Assembly: GCA_036417435.1 (NCBI GenBank)
Contig: CM070913.1
Coordinates: 18,382,680 to 18,446,679, forward strand
Reading direction: 5' to 3'
Source of the DNA: Inia geoffrensis
Taxonomy: Eukaryota; Chordata; Mammalia; Artiodactyla; Iniidae
Length of the DNA stretch: 64,000 nucleotides
The notes beneath the pieces are model-generated. The model did not search any database. It was not told the DNA's origin and was given only the letters and a program-made list of their open reading frames with translations. Both the position numbers and the translations under genes were made by a program. Shown piece after piece: positions 23,150 through 34,711 of the stretch. Positions within the stretch are counted from its first letter, which is position 1. Each line of letters begins with the position of its first letter.

Positions 23150-23420
23150 TGGAAACTACCTACAATCCTATGACCCAGAGGTAACAACTATTTGCCTTTT
23201 GACATATTCCTTTCCACACTTATAAAAGTATCTTTATATACATGTATATTTTAAAATAAGAAATATTATAATACATACTGTTTTACACCTTTCCCACTCA
23301 AAGATGTATCATTTCCATAACTTGAAATATCTCTCTCTACCTAATTTTAATGATTACATAGCAAACACTGTAGAGAGAAACTATCATTCCTTTAACTAGT
23401 CTACTGCTTTGATTGTTCCT
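23150..23420 (-). repeat. Possible old L1M 3' fragment, antisense
   Basis: CAATCCTATGACCCAGAGG, TAACAACTATTTGCC and TTGACATATTCCTTTCCACA resemble the reverse complement of old L1M 3' sequence. The segment at 40545-40817 has the same character. Very diverged. Confidence 0.35.
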
Positions 23421-23544
23421 GACCTCATCAATGGTATATAAAGTGGTCATTGCAAAGAGCCACCAAAAAGAAATCTTGGTAATGAAAATAGGTTGGTGCT
23501 AGAAAAGACTTGCAGCAAACTCTTGACTGTTCTCAAAATTTATA

Positions 23545-24019
23545 TGTATTACTTTCCTAGGGCTGCCATAACAAATTACCACAAACTGGGTGGCTTAAAA
23601 CAACGGCAGTTTATTCTCTCACAGTTCTGGAGACTAGACGTCAGAGGCCAAGGTCCTGGCAAGGCCATGCTCTCTCCAGCGGCTCAAGAAAAGGATCCTT
23701 GCCTGTCTCCTCACTTCTGGCTCTGCTTGCAGCTTCATCACGCTAATCCATGCCTCTGTCTCCACGAGGTGTTCCCCTGTGTCATTCTGTCTCTTCACGT
23801 GGCTGTTTTTTTTTTCCTATGTGTCTCGGTGTCCAAATTTCCTTCATATAAGGAAAGCAGTCATTGGATTTAATGTCTAGCCTAATCTATTATGATCGCA
23901 TGGTAACTTGATTATATCAGCAAAGACCCTATTTCCAAAAAGGTCACATTCACAGGTACCAGGGGTTGGGACTTCAACATATTTGGACAGATGGGGACGG
24001 GGGACACAATTTAACACAC
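23545..24019 (-). mobile_element. MLT1-type MaLR LTR, antisense
   Basis: Plus-strand order is TGTATTACTTTCCTAGGGC, GCCATAACAAATTACCAC, TGGGTGGCTTAAAACAACGG, TCTCACAGTTCTGGAGACT, TGTCCAAATTTCCTTC, AAAGACCCTATTTCCAAA, GGTTGGGACTTCAACATA and GACACAATTTAACACA. It is almost full length. Open frames of 60-126 codons inside it are chance. Confidence 0.85.
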
Positions 24020-24537
24020 AAAATATGCAAACCTTGCAATAAGGGAGTGTTCTAGTTATCACCAGGACATCATATTCTGGACCTGTTCAACAGCAAAGGA
24101 GATCTGAAAACCTTGCAGCAGACAAAACCTCAGAAATGCTCCTCTCAGGGTGGCTCAGAAACTTGGCCAGGGCTGCGTTCACAGGAGGCAAGATCAGTGG
24201 GCTGGACGTTAGGGAAGTGGGGACAGGGACCCAACTGCCCTGTTTATTCATCCTCTCTCCACACAAAAATCCCATATAGTCTAGTCTATGACCCCATCAC
24301 TTATAACTCATCTAACAGTATGTCTAAATTCCTGTGATATATTCCATCCAGCCTACATCATTTAAATATTTTATTACCACCTGTCTCATCAGATTTTTTA
24401 GTTGTCTTATCTCTTCAACAAGCCTGCAATGTACTTGAGATTCATCGCTGTGCCTAAGATTTCTTTGCTCTCCCATGACAGCAGTCATCACAGTGCTGGG
24501 TGTTTAGGGAAAATCTGTTGCGCATAAAATCCTTATT
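24020..24537. other. Unassigned non-coding sequence
   Basis: No repeat or exon recognised. Confidence 0.5.
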
Positions 24538-24725
24538 GAAGAAGACAATTTTTTTTTTTTTTTTTTTTTTTTTTGCGGTACGTGGGCCTCTCACCGTTGT
24601 GGCCTCTCCCGTTGTGGAGCACAGGCTCCGGACGCGCAGGCTCAGCAGCCACGGCTCACGGGCCCAGCCGCTCCGCGGTATGTGGGATCTTCCCGGACCG
24701 GGGCACGCCGAAGAAGACAATTTTT
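24538..24725 (-). mobile_element. 5'-truncated CHR-2-like SINE with perfect 16-bp TSD
   Basis: The TSD GAAGAAGACAATTTTT lies at 24538-24553 and 24710-24725. Between them is a long T tail and the 3' two-thirds of CHR-2 on the minus strand, ending abruptly after CGGACCGGGGCACG. The tRNA-derived head with the promoter boxes is absent. The exact TSD shows this is 5' truncation at insertion rather than later deletion. Confidence 0.93.
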
Positions 24726-25867
24726 GATTTGACCGGAGAGAGGGTGACACAGCCACAGCATGAGGAGAAGAGCAGGTGACCTGGAGGCCGATCTGTAGAG
24801 CCCTCACCCCTGCTCTTGGAGGAAATCCAAGTTGCCTCTCCCTTGTATCCACCTTTGACCCACTGCTACTCTTCAAATCTGCTCTCTGCATGTAACTTTT
24901 GTCTGACATTTCTTTTCCCCAAGGAGGATTTTAATCCCACACCTCGAGGTCTTATACGGAAGCTGGACCCAGAAAATGCAACGGGTTTCTGTGAGAACCA
25001 GCATCTTTGTGGTCCAAGCCCAGCCTGTGATCTCGCACTCAATTAGCATGCAGGAGGGAAAGCCCCGAGCACTTCAGGTATATCTTCCTAGCCTGCCCAC
25101 ATGGCCATCCTGGAAACCAGACTTCCCTGTGAATGAATAGGCCAGCTCAGATCCACTGAGTCTTGAATACAGCCTGGATTGCTAGTGGAGACCTGCCTAA
25201 ACTAATTTACAGTCACTATCTGACTCCAGGCCCATGCCTTTCAGTTAGCAAGGGCATTAGCTCACAGCAGCACTTGTAAGAACTAAATGCCTTTTTTTTT
25301 TTAAACGGCAATTATGAGTGCTAACAAAAAGCTGAGGATTTGGAAAATCAAGGTACTTCTTTTACTTTGGAATCACTGTATCTGACTTTCCTCATTGAAT
25401 TCGAATTTTATGCCATGAATTAAAAAATTGCTTCCTTTCAGAGCACTGAGTAGGAAAGACATGTCTTTACAAATTCTGTGCCTTCTATAAACATCACTTT
25501 CATCTTTCTATTGAATGGACATAAAGAGGGAAATAATATTTTGAATAATTAAAGGCAACAGTTTGCGAGAGGTAGCATATAAAAAACCCTATTGCTTATA
25601 ATTAAGTAAACATTGAGGGGAAATCGTAAAAATGGCAAATTTGGCTATAAAATGTACATACACAATTAATAGAGAATATTTTGGAATATGAGCATGAAGT
25701 CATCTGTTTTTATTTCAACTGAAATCCTGAGCTCATACTGTCCTTGATTTGAGGTTCTGTTTGTTCAAATTACATGTGGACTAGATCTGCATTTAGTATC
25801 ATCTGTGACTATACTACCTGTATTACCAACTAGGGTTGTTCTTGTACAATGAACAGAAGCCCCCTAG
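24726..25867. other. Unassigned non-coding sequence
   Basis: No named repeat. The interval 24924-25077 has splice-like edges (CCCCAAG before it, CAG/GTATAT after it) but no recognisable protein similarity; it is discussed under rejected items. Confidence 0.45.
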
Positions 25868-27103
25868 GAAAGCTGGACAGCCGCATGTAAGTCAATGAAG
25901 TTAGAACACACCCTCACACCATACACAAAAATAAACTCAAAATGGCTTAAAGGCTTAAATATAAGACATGACACCATAAAACTCCTAGAGGAGAACATAG
26001 GCAAAACATTCTCTGACATCAATAGTACTAATGTTTTCTTAGGTCAGTCTCCCAAGGCAATAGAAATAAAAGCAAAAATAAACAAATGGGATCTAATCAC
26101 ACATAAGCTTTTGCACAGCAAAGGAAACCATAAACAAAACGAAAAGACAAGCTACAGACTGAGAGAAAATGTTTGCAAATGATGCAATCAACAAGGGCTT
26201 CATTTCCTAAATACACAAACAGCTCATACAACTCAATAATAAGAAAAAAAACCAATCAAAGAATGGACAGAAGACCTAAATAGACACTTCTCCAAAGAAG
26301 GCGTACAGATGGGCAAAAGACACATGAAGAGATGCTCAACATCGCTAATTATTAGAGAAATGCAAATCAAAACTACAATGAGGTACCACCTTTACCAGTC
26401 GGAATGGCCATCACCAAAAAGTCTACAAATAGCAAAGGCTGGAGAGGGTGTGGAGAAAAGGGAGCCCTCCTACACTGTTGGTGGGAATGTAAATTGATAC
26501 AGCCACTATGGAGAACAGCATGGAGGTCCCTTAAAAAAATGAAGAATTGCCATATGATCCAGCAAGCTTACTCCTGGGCATATATTTGGAGAAAAACTCA
26601 AATTTGAAAAGTACACACACCCCAGTATTCATAGCGGCACTATTTACAATAGCCAAGACATGGGAGCAACCTAAATTTCCATTGACATTTATAGATAGAT
26701 AGATATAATGGAATATTACTCAGCCGTAAAAAAAAAAAAAAGAATGAAATAATGCCATTTGCAGCAACATGGATGGACCTGGAGGTCATTATGCTAAGTG
26801 AAACAGGTCAGACAAAGACAAATACTGTATGATATCACTTATATGTGGAATCTAAAAATACAGCAAACTAGTGAATACAGCAAAAATAGAAGAAGCTTCA
26901 CAGATACAGAGAACTAGTGGTTACCAGTGGGGAGAGGGAGGAGGGGGCAAGATGTGAGGAAGGGATTGAGAGGTACAAACTATTATGTACAAAGTAAGCT
27001 ATACAAGAGGGAAGAGATATGGGGGCATATGTATAACTGATTCACTTTGTTATAAAGCAGAAACTAACACACCATTGTAAAGCAATTATACTCCAATAAA
27101 GAT

Positions 27104-27106
<3 letters not shown>
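25868..27106 (+). mobile_element. 5'-truncated L1 (C-terminal ORF2 and 3' UTR)
   Basis: Starts at AAAGCTGGACAGCCGCATGT in the C-terminal third of ORF2 and runs through decayed coding sequence (AAAATAAACAAATGGGATCT; ACACTGTTGGTGGGAATG) to a stop near 26853-26855. The 3' UTR has a G-rich part (26930-26970) and ends with ATTATACTCCAATAAAGATG, where a TA microsatellite replaces the usual A tail. ORF2 is broken into several frames and has no RT domain. Confidence 0.87.

Positions 27107-27142
<36 letters not shown>
27107..27142. repeat. (TA)n microsatellite
   Basis: About 18 TA units directly follow the 3' end of an L1, so it probably grew from that L1's tail. Confidence 0.95.
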
Positions 27143-27146
<4 letters not shown>

Positions 27147-27290
27147 AACACAGGGAATACAGCCAATATTTTATACTAACTATAAATGGAGTAAAACCTT
27201 TAAAAATGGTGAATCACTATATTGTACACCTGTAATTTATATAATATTGTGTAGCAACGATACTCCAATTTTTAAAAAAAGAAAAAAAAA
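27143..27290 (+). mobile_element. L1 3' end, older subfamily
   Basis: GTACAACACAGGGAATACAG, AATGGTGAATCACTATATTG, TACACCTGTAATTTATATAA and ACGATACTCCAATTTTTAAA form an L1 terminus of a different 3' UTR type from its neighbour. An A-rich tail ends near 27294. Confidence 0.75.
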
Positions 27291-27294
27291 GAAA

Positions 27295-27664
27295 GGCTAG
27301 CCTTCCTTGGTTCTGAGGATTTACCCCAGTCACACTGACAACTGTGCCTATAGGAGATTTAGTCATTGGAGACAATTTACTTTTGAAGATGGATCTTACA
27401 TATTTCAGGACTGACTTAAGAACTGGGGCAGAGAGATAATGAGTGAGCCAGGAGCAATAAATGAATGGCCATTGATTCCAGAGGAAAATATATGGCTAAT
27501 TACATTGTGATGAGGAAAAGGAAAATGATGGTATATACCACTCAACACTACAAATGAAACAAAAATTATTTTATTGAACTTTGGAATATGTCTCATAGTT
27601 GACTCATCATGTATCAATTTATGGTTTATGTTCAGCTTACTCCCAAAGAGAAAGCTCTTATGTA

Positions 27665-27669
<5 letters not shown>
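27295..27669. other. Unassigned non-coding sequence
   Basis: Nothing recognised between the L1 tail and the next microsatellite. Confidence 0.5.

Positions 27670-27712
<43 letters not shown>
27670..27712. repeat. (TA)n microsatellite
   Basis: A pure alternating run of about 21 TA units, self-complementary and likely to be length-variable. Confidence 0.95.
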
Positions 27713-27717
<5 letters not shown>

Positions 27718-27872
27718 AGGTCTCCCATGGTCTCCAAATATATACTTGACAATCTACCATGTGAGTAAAAAATAGGTGGAAATAAAATACATTTGTAGGT
27801 ATTTATTTTGTATGTATGTATTTATAAAATATATACACATTTAAAATAAATCTGTATTCTTCTATAGGCATT

Positions 27873-30092
27873 AAAAGACTCTGGCAACACTCTCACCACT
27901 CTTATTCAACATAGTTTTGGAAGTTTTAGCCACAGCAATCAGAGAAGAAAAGGAAATAAAAGGAATCCAAATCAGAAAAGAAGAAGTAAAGCTGTCACTG
28001 TTTGCGGATGACATGATACTATACATAGAGAATCCTAAAGATGCTACCAGAAAACTACGAGGGCTAATCAATGAATTTGGTAAAGTTACAGGATACAAAA
28101 TTAATGCATAGAAATCTCTTGCATTCCTATATACTAATGATGAAAAATCTGAAAGTGAAATCAACACTCCCATTTACCACTGCAACAAAAAGAATAAAAT
28201 ATCTAGGAATAAACCTACCTAAGGAGACAAAAGACCTGTATGCAGAAAATGATAAGATACTGATGAAAGAAATTAAAGATGATACAAATAGATGGAGAGA
28301 TATACCATGTTCTTGGATTGGAAGAATCAACATTGTGAAAATGACTCTACTACCCAAAGCAATCTACAGATTCAATGCAATCCCTATCAAACTGCCACTG
28401 GCATTTTTCACAGAACTAGAACAAAAAATTTCACAATTTGTATGGAAACACAAAAGGCCCCGAATAGCCAAAGCAATCTTGAGAACAAAAAACGGAGCTG
28501 GAGGAATCAGGCTCCCTGACTTCAGACTATACTACAAAGCTACAGTAATCAAGACAGTATGGTACTGGCACAAAAACAGAAATATAGATCAATGGAACAG
28601 GATAGAAAGCCCAGAGATAAACCCACACACATATGGTCACCTTATCTTTGATAAAGGAGGCAGGAATGTACAGTGGAGAAAGGACAGCCTCTTCAATAAG
28701 TGGTGCTGGGAAAACTGGACAGGTACATGTAAAAGTATGAGATTAGCTCACTCCCTAGCACTGTACACAAAAATAAGCTAAAATGGATTAAAGACCTAAA
28801 TGTAAGGCCAGAAACTATCAAACTCTTAGAGGAAAACATAGGCGGAACACTCTGACATAAATCACAGCAAGATCCTTTTTGACCCACCTCCTAGAGAAAT
28901 GGAAATAAAAACAAAAATAAACAAATGGGACCTAATGAAACTTCAAAGCTTTTGCACAGCAAAGGAAACCATAAACAAGACCAAAAGACAACCCTCAGAA
29001 TGGGAGAAAATATTTGCAAATGAAGCAAGTGACAAAGGATTAATTTCCAGGATTTACAAGCAGTTCATGCAGCTCAGTAACAAAAAGCAAACATCCCAGT
29101 CCAAAATGGGCAGAAGACCTAAGTAGACATTTCTCCAAAGAAGATATACAGACTGCCAACAAACACATGACAGAATGCTCAACATCATTAATCACTAGAG
29201 AAATGCAAATCAAAACTACAATGAGATATCATCTCACACCAGTCAGAATGGCCATCATCAAAAAATCTAGAAACAATAAATGCTGGAGAGGGTGTGGAGA
29301 AAAGGGAACACTCCTGCACTGCTGGTAGGAATGTGAATTGGTACAGCCACTATGGAGAACAGTATGGAGGTTCCTTAAAAATCTACAAATAGAACTACCA
29401 TATGACCCAGCAATCGCACTACTGGGCATATACCCTGAGAAAACCATAACTCAAAAAGAGTCATGTACCAAAATGTTCATTGCAGCTCTATTTACAATAG
29501 CCTGGAGATGGAAACAACCTAAGTGCCCATCATCGGATGAATGGATAAAGAAGTGGCACATATATACAATGGAATATTACTCAGCCATAAAAGGAAATGA
29601 AATTGAGCTATTTGTAATGAGGTAGATAGACCTAGAGTCTGTCATACAGAGTGAAGTAAGTCAGAAAGAGAAAGACAAATACCACATGCTAACACATATA
29701 TATGGAATTTAAGAAAAAAAATGTCATGAAGAACCTAGGGGTAAGACAGGAATAAAGACACAGACCTCTTGGAGAACAGACTTGAGGATATGGGGAGGGG
29801 GAAGGGTAAACTGTGACAAAACGAGAGAGAGGCATGGACATATATACACTAGCAAACGTAAGGTAGATAGCTAGTGGGAAGCAGCTGCATAGCACAGGGA
29901 GATCAGCTCGGTGCTTTGTGACCGCCTGGAGGGGTGGGATAGGGAGGGTGGGAGGGAGGGAGGGAGATGCAAGAGGGAAGAGATATGGGGATATATGTAT
30001 AACTGATACACTTTGTTATAAAGCAGAAACTAACACACCATTGTAAAGCAATTATACCCCAATAAAGATGCTAAAAAAAAAAAGACTGGCAA
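27873..30092 (+). mobile_element. 5'-truncated L1 (2.2 kb) with TSD, young type
   Basis: AAAAGACTCTGGCAA (27873-27887) and AAAAGACTGGCAA (ending about 30092) are the TSD, differing by a 2-bp indel. The body starts at ACTCTCACCACTCTTATTCA in the RT domain. It ends in the young cetacean 3' UTR: GGGTAAGACAGGAATAAAGA, GGCATGGACATATATACACT, a G-rich tract at 29932-29966, then CCCCAATAAAGATGC and an A tail. Confidence 0.9.
27888..29712 (+). pseudogene. L1 ORF2 remnant with intact FADD motif
   Basis: C-terminal half of L1 ORF2, lacking the endonuclease and the front of the RT because of 5' truncation. The RT catalytic motif FADD is intact at 28001-28012, within [17 protein letters not shown]. The reading frame changes between about 28111 and 28150, just after the YKINA segment where a TAG stop occurs, then stays open to 28781 ([23 protein letters not shown]). 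It is open again at 28899-29126 and 29338-29625, with an early stop after ELFVMR. The original terminator would be TAA near 29710-29712. At least three disabling changes; not translatable as an enzyme. Confidence 0.87.
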
Positions 30093-30399
30093 GAGCAATA
30101 AGAAATGGAGGAATGGAATTTCAATACATAGAGGCAAGGATGAGAGGGAGACTTCTCATTGTATATTCATTTTATAATTTTGGATATTTGAATTATGTGA
30201 TTGTGTTACCTATGTTTAAAAGTAAAGAATTTTAAAATATAAATATCTTTATATATTTAAATATGTAATAATAACAAATACACAAAGTAAAAATTCTAAC
30301 ATAAAGCCATATTATGAGAACAAATCATAGAGATGAAAGTACTTTAAAAAAAAGTTACTGTTTCCTGGCACAAAATTTTACTTGAATTCCGTAGAAGTC
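30093..30399. other. Unassigned AT-rich sequence
   Basis: Nothing recognised; tracts such as ATATTTAAATATGTAATAA are simple AT-rich sequence. Confidence 0.5.
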
Positions 30400-30636
30400 A
30401 AAGAATGAAGGACTGGGCTACCCTGGTGGCGCAGTGGTTGAGAGTCCGCCTGCCAATGCAGGGCACGCGGGTTCGCGCCCCGGTCTGGGGGGATCCCACA
30501 TGCCGCGGAGCGGCTGGGCCCGTGACCATGGCCGCTGAGCCTGCGTGTCCGGAGCCTGTGCTCCGCAACGGGAGAGGCCACAACAGTGAGAGGCCCGCGT
30601 ACCGCAAAAAAAAAAAAAAAAAAAAGAATGAAGGAC
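30400..30636 (+). mobile_element. CHR-2-like SINE with perfect 14-bp TSD
   Basis: The TSD AAAGAATGAAGGAC lies at 30400-30413 and 30623-30636. The SINE starts TGGGCTACCCTGGTGGCGCA and carries an A-box-like region (about 30424-30442) and a B box GGTTCGCGCC (30470-30479). The body is intact to GCCCGCGTACCGC, followed by a long A tail. One of the best-preserved copies here. Confidence 0.96.
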
Positions 30637-31844
30637 AAACAAGATGAGCTACATAAGTAGCATTATTTGTAACCAGAAGCATATTGTCCAATTTCCTCAC
30701 TAGGAGAGTATGGGCCCCACAGGGCAAAGCCTGGGGATGGGTTCTGAGTACATTAAAACATACAGATGAGAAAAAATAAAAGTTAAGTAGGATGGTACTT
30801 AGCACTTGGCTAAACTGGAGCCAAATCGCCCAGAACCCCTTCCCTACAGGATTTCTTATATTTGGTCAAAAGAAAAATTGAGATTTGGATGCTGGAAGGG
30901 AAGTAACACCCAGACTCCCCAAAGGTCAGTGTAGATAGATGTGGGGAGAGACAAAGCAGAGGTGCTGGTGGGTTCTAGCTTCTCCCCCATTCTCCTCCAA
31001 TCCAAGAGCATCTCTTCTTCCCACATGCCAGCCTGCTTATCAACATCCGTCCCAGAAGCACCACCAGACACAGAGGCAACAGCCTTCTGTTGACCGCACC
31101 AGACCCCCTCCAAGGTCCCATCCCAGCAGCTGACCCTGCCTGGCTTCCCAGAGTCCTTTGTGAGTTCCAACTTGTCCTCCCAATGTTTCAGAGGAACTGG
31201 TTAGCAACTTTTTTTGAACTCCCCCTTTGGATACTTATTTCCCCACTTTTTTCCAGTAAATCTATTCCTAAAAGTCCCTTATTCCATAACCTTCATAGTG
31301 GTTCTGCTTCCCTAATTGACAGATACACTGGCCTGGGCAGGGTTAGCGGTCCTAAAGCACACATCCAGGTAAGTTTCAGTATCGTGACCCGAGCATTCAA
31401 GTAGGTAAGAATCAGAGAAGACAGACCCAGTGAATGGAAAAACGAGGAGACAAGAAAGAACAAGGAACAGAGGATCAGGCAGACAACCTAAAAGGCCATC
31501 CAGGAGGGAAGCAATTTTTATGGGCAAGTGGGAAACCAACGGACAAGAGAGAAAACTCCAGCATATGTTGCCCCTTAGCCTGGACCCACAGGGAACACTG
31601 CTTCCAAAAGTTAGGTTGGAACATATGTATATGAAACTTCTTCCTGCCCATTTCTTATATAAACACCTGATTTCAACCTGCAAGCATCATATTCTATCAT
31701 AGTTTGAGTACTTCAATCAGAGACTTCAGTAATTTAATCCAAGAATGTAGATTTCTGGTGATCTAATTTAATAGCGAGTTTGAGCTCAGAGAATCCAAGG
31801 TCATGGGTTTACTCCTTTTGGTACTCACTGACCTACTTAGAATG
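30637..31844. other. Unassigned; 30900-31330 may be an old LTR-like repeat
   Basis: The stretch ending TAGTGGTTCTGCTTCCCTAA with TTGACAGATACAC recalls the end of an old mammalian LTR or MER repeat, and the region is relatively C-rich. I cannot name it. Overlapping open frames on both strands (up to 123 codons) show no recognisable protein. Confidence 0.3.
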
Positions 31845-32040
31845 ATATTGATAACGATAATTAAGTATTTATTGGATCCTTACTCTGTGCCATGCCCTGT
31901 GCTAAGAGCTTTAAATGTATCATTTTGTTTAAGCCTCAGAGCACCCTATGAAAAACAAATATTATTATGCTCATTTCATAAATTTAAGAAACTGAGGCTT
32001 AGTGAAGTTAAATAATCCATCCAAAATAACACAACCAATG
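31845..32040 (-). repeat. MIR SINE, antisense
   Basis: TATTGGATCCTTACTCTGTG, CCATGCCCTGTGCTAAGAGC, CTCATTTCATAAATTTAAGA and AACTGAGGCTTAGTGAAGTT follow the reverse complement of MIR. An L1 fragment begins right at its end. Confidence 0.85.
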
Positions 32041-32585
32041 CCAAATGATCCAGCAATCCCACTCCTGGGCATATATCCAGACAAAACTATAATTCAAAAA
32101 CATGCACCTCTAAGTTCATAGCAGCACTAGTCACAAGAGACAACACACAGAAACAACCTAAATATCCAATCAACAGATGGAAAAAGATGTGGTACATATA
32201 TACAATGGAATACTACTCAGCCATAAAAAAGAATGAAATAATGCCATTTGCAGCAACATGGATGGACCTAGAGATCATCATACTAAGTGAAATAAGTCAG
32301 AAAGAGAAAGGCAAATACCATATGATATCACTTATATGTGGAATCTAAAATATGACACAAATGAACTTATCTAGGAAACAGAAACAGACTCATAGACATC
32401 GAGAACAGACTTGTGGTTGCCAAGGGGGAGGGGTTGCGGGAGGGACAGACTGGAAGTTTGGGATTAGCAGGTGCAAACTCATATATAGAATGGAAAAACA
32501 ACAAGGTCCTACTGAATAGCACAGGGAACTATAGTCAATATCCTGAGATAAACCATAATGGAAAAGAACATGAAAAAGCATATAT

Positions 32586-32661
<76 letters not shown>

Positions 32662-32720
32662 TATATATGTGAATGACTTTGCTGTACAGCAGAAATTAAC
32701 ACAACATTGTAAATCAACTT
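32041..32720 (+). mobile_element. L1 3' end with internal microsatellite expansion
   Basis: End of ORF2 (GATCCAGCAATCCCACTCCT; ATGGACCTAGAGATCATC) and a 3' UTR of the GTTTGGGATTAGCAGGTGC type. Within the 3' UTR, the usual 'tatatgtgta' block has expanded into (AT)n (32592-32646), (CA)7 (32647-32660) and more AT. The terminus AACACAACATTGTAAATCAA lies at about 32698-32717, without a poly(A) tail. Confidence 0.86.
32592..32668. repeat. Compound (AT)n(CA)n(AT)n microsatellite
   Basis: About 27 AT units, seven CA units and four AT units inside an L1 3' UTR. A self-complementary AT run next to a purine-pyrimidine alternating CA run is prone to slippage. Confidence 0.95.
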
Positions 32721-32724
32721 CCAC

Positions 32725-33125
32725 ACTGAGAGGTAGAGTTGATTTCACCTCCCCTGTAAAGAGGCCTTGCCTGTACCAGGGCGCTGTGACCAATGGAATG
32801 CAATGGAAGAGATCTTCTTAGTCCTGGCCTTAAGAAGATGGGCATCTTCCCACTTACATCCTCTTGGAATGTAGCTACCATGTTCTGACAAAACCAAGCC
32901 ACAAAGAGAAGCCACAGGGAGGAGAAGCAAGGTGATCCGTTCAACAACCAGGACCAACTAGCAGTCATGTTAGGGACCCACCTTGAGATTCCAGCCCAGG
33001 AGAGCCCTGCTAGGACTCCAGTGCCAGGCAACATCGTGTAGAGAAGAACTACCACCTGGTGGAGCCCAGCCCACATGCAGAGTCTTGAGAAATTATTAAA
33101 TGGTGGTTGTTTTAAGCTGCTAAGC
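32725..33125 (+). repeat. Degraded old LTR-like repeat
   Basis: GAGGTAGAGTTGATTTCACC, TCTTGGAATGTAGCTACCAT, GAGAAATTATTAAATGGTGG and TTGTTTTAAGCTGCTAAGCC match the flow of an old mammalian LTR whose 3' end has the TTTTAAGC-GCTAAG motif. The family name is not recovered from memory. Confidence 0.35.
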
Positions 33126-33333
33126 CAGTAGATATGTTTACTTTGCAAAAAAGGTACCTGAAACCAAGTTTAAAGTTTGGTCTTTCACCTTTCAGGGCTA
33201 CTGATTAGGAGTAAATCCATATACATTCTGTTAGCTACCAGATATCTAACTGGCAAAGTTCATATGTAGCTATAAGACAAAATAATTTGATTTGTTGTCC
33301 TACATACATGAAAGGCCGTTTCATCTGTGAATT

Positions 33334-33665
33334 AAGACGGACTGCTGAAGAAAGAGAGACACAGACATAGAGAACAAACGTATGGACACCAAGGGGGGAA
33401 TTGGGAGTGTGGGATGAACTGGGAGATTGGGATTGACACATAGACACTACTATATAAAATATAGATAACTAATGAGAACCAGCTGTATAGCACAGGGAAT
33501 TCTACTCAATGCTCTGTGGTGACCTAAATGGGAAGGAAAGCCAAAAAAGAGGGGATATATGTATACATATAGCTGATTCACTTTGCTGTACAGCAGAAAC
33601 TAACACAAAATTGTAAAGCGACTATATTCCAATAAATATTAATTTTTAAAAAAGATGGACTGCTG
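33334..33665 (+). mobile_element. L1 3' UTR fragment with 14-bp TSD
   Basis: The TSD AAGACGGACTGCTG (33334-33347) has partner AAGATGGACTGCTG (33652-33665), one mismatch. The L1 3' UTR is of the GGGAGATTGGGATTGACACA type, with AGCTGTATAGCACAGGGAAT and a terminal CTATATTCCAATAAATATTA. It shares this 3' UTR type with the 17-20 kb L1. Confidence 0.9.
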
Positions 33666-34711
33666 GAGAACATGTAACATGCTGGTTTGAGTCTTTTCCA
33701 ATACTCAAAATATGTACTTTAAAGAAATAAACATTTGCTGTAATATGGCGAGGAACATATATTCAATTCTTCTAAAAACTGGCCTGAGTTTTGAAAACAA
33801 AAATTTTAAATAAGGAGATCTAAGATGCAGCCCTGTTTATACCGCTTAGTTCTGGAATTTTATCTTCAAGGCCCTATTCCTTTCACCTTGGTTGTGTGGA
33901 AATATCACAATAAAAGTTTCTTTGGAGCACATGCACTCTAGAATATAAATCAGTGTCATCAAGATTGGCACATAGGCTTTTATCTAAGCAATAAAAAAAT
34001 GATAAATTCCAAGGAATTAAAGATAATAAACTCTAAATTTATTTTAATAAGTCTAAGGGGTCAACAATCAATAAATTCTAAAATTAATCTTTAACTGGAC
34101 TTAAGTGAAAGAGAGAAATTAAAAACTATAATAGCAAAATATCTGTGCCCAAAATCAGCTTGGTCCTCATCTAGGATATTAGATTGGGAGTCCCAGACCT
34201 GCCGTTTACTGAGAATAAAGCCAGACCACAGATGTGAGAGGATATGCAGAAGACTGATGAGTCAGTAATTTAGAAGCAAGAACATTTTTTCCTTTAATTT
34301 TACCTTTAGTATGCTTCTATTAAAGCATATTACATTTCTATATTCAAAATTACTCGGTGTTCCATGACACCACAGACATTGATAAGATATCTAAAATCAA
34401 GTTAAATGGCAGAGAAAAGCCGTTTTGGAAATCAAAATTTGCCATAGTTGTTGACAATACTAAAATTTGGATAATCAACCATTCACGAAATTTCTTCACT
34501 AACACTTCATTTATTCGACCAACATACACTGAGCCACGATACAGAGTGAGGTTTCAGAAATGAGTAAGACAGGTTCTCCTGAAGCAGATCTGAATTTGGC
34601 ATGACCAAGTATTTATAGAGAAAGATGCCCCAGATGTGGCAAAAGAACGGCAGCGGGCAGGTAGGTCCGGGAAGTCTTCATGGAAGAGGAATAATTGTTT
34701 TAGTCTGATCT
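33666..34711. other. Unassigned non-coding sequence
   Basis: No repeat or exon recognised; AT-rich. Confidence 0.5.

Noticed and set aside
24924..25077. Exon-like segment with an acceptor-like CCCCAAG edge and donor-like CAG/GTATAT
   Set aside because: The interval is open in one frame, but the translation resembles no protein I know, and such splice consensus pairs are frequent by chance. RNA-seq junctions would be needed to revive it.
28071..28781. 236-codon open frame, the longest in the window
   Set aside because: It is real L1 ORF2 sequence but only an internal piece of a 5'-truncated, frameshifted copy; it is annotated as pseudogene, not CDS.
32714..33148. 144-codon open frame on the minus strand
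   Set aside because: It falls in an LTR-like old repeat and shows no recognisable domain.
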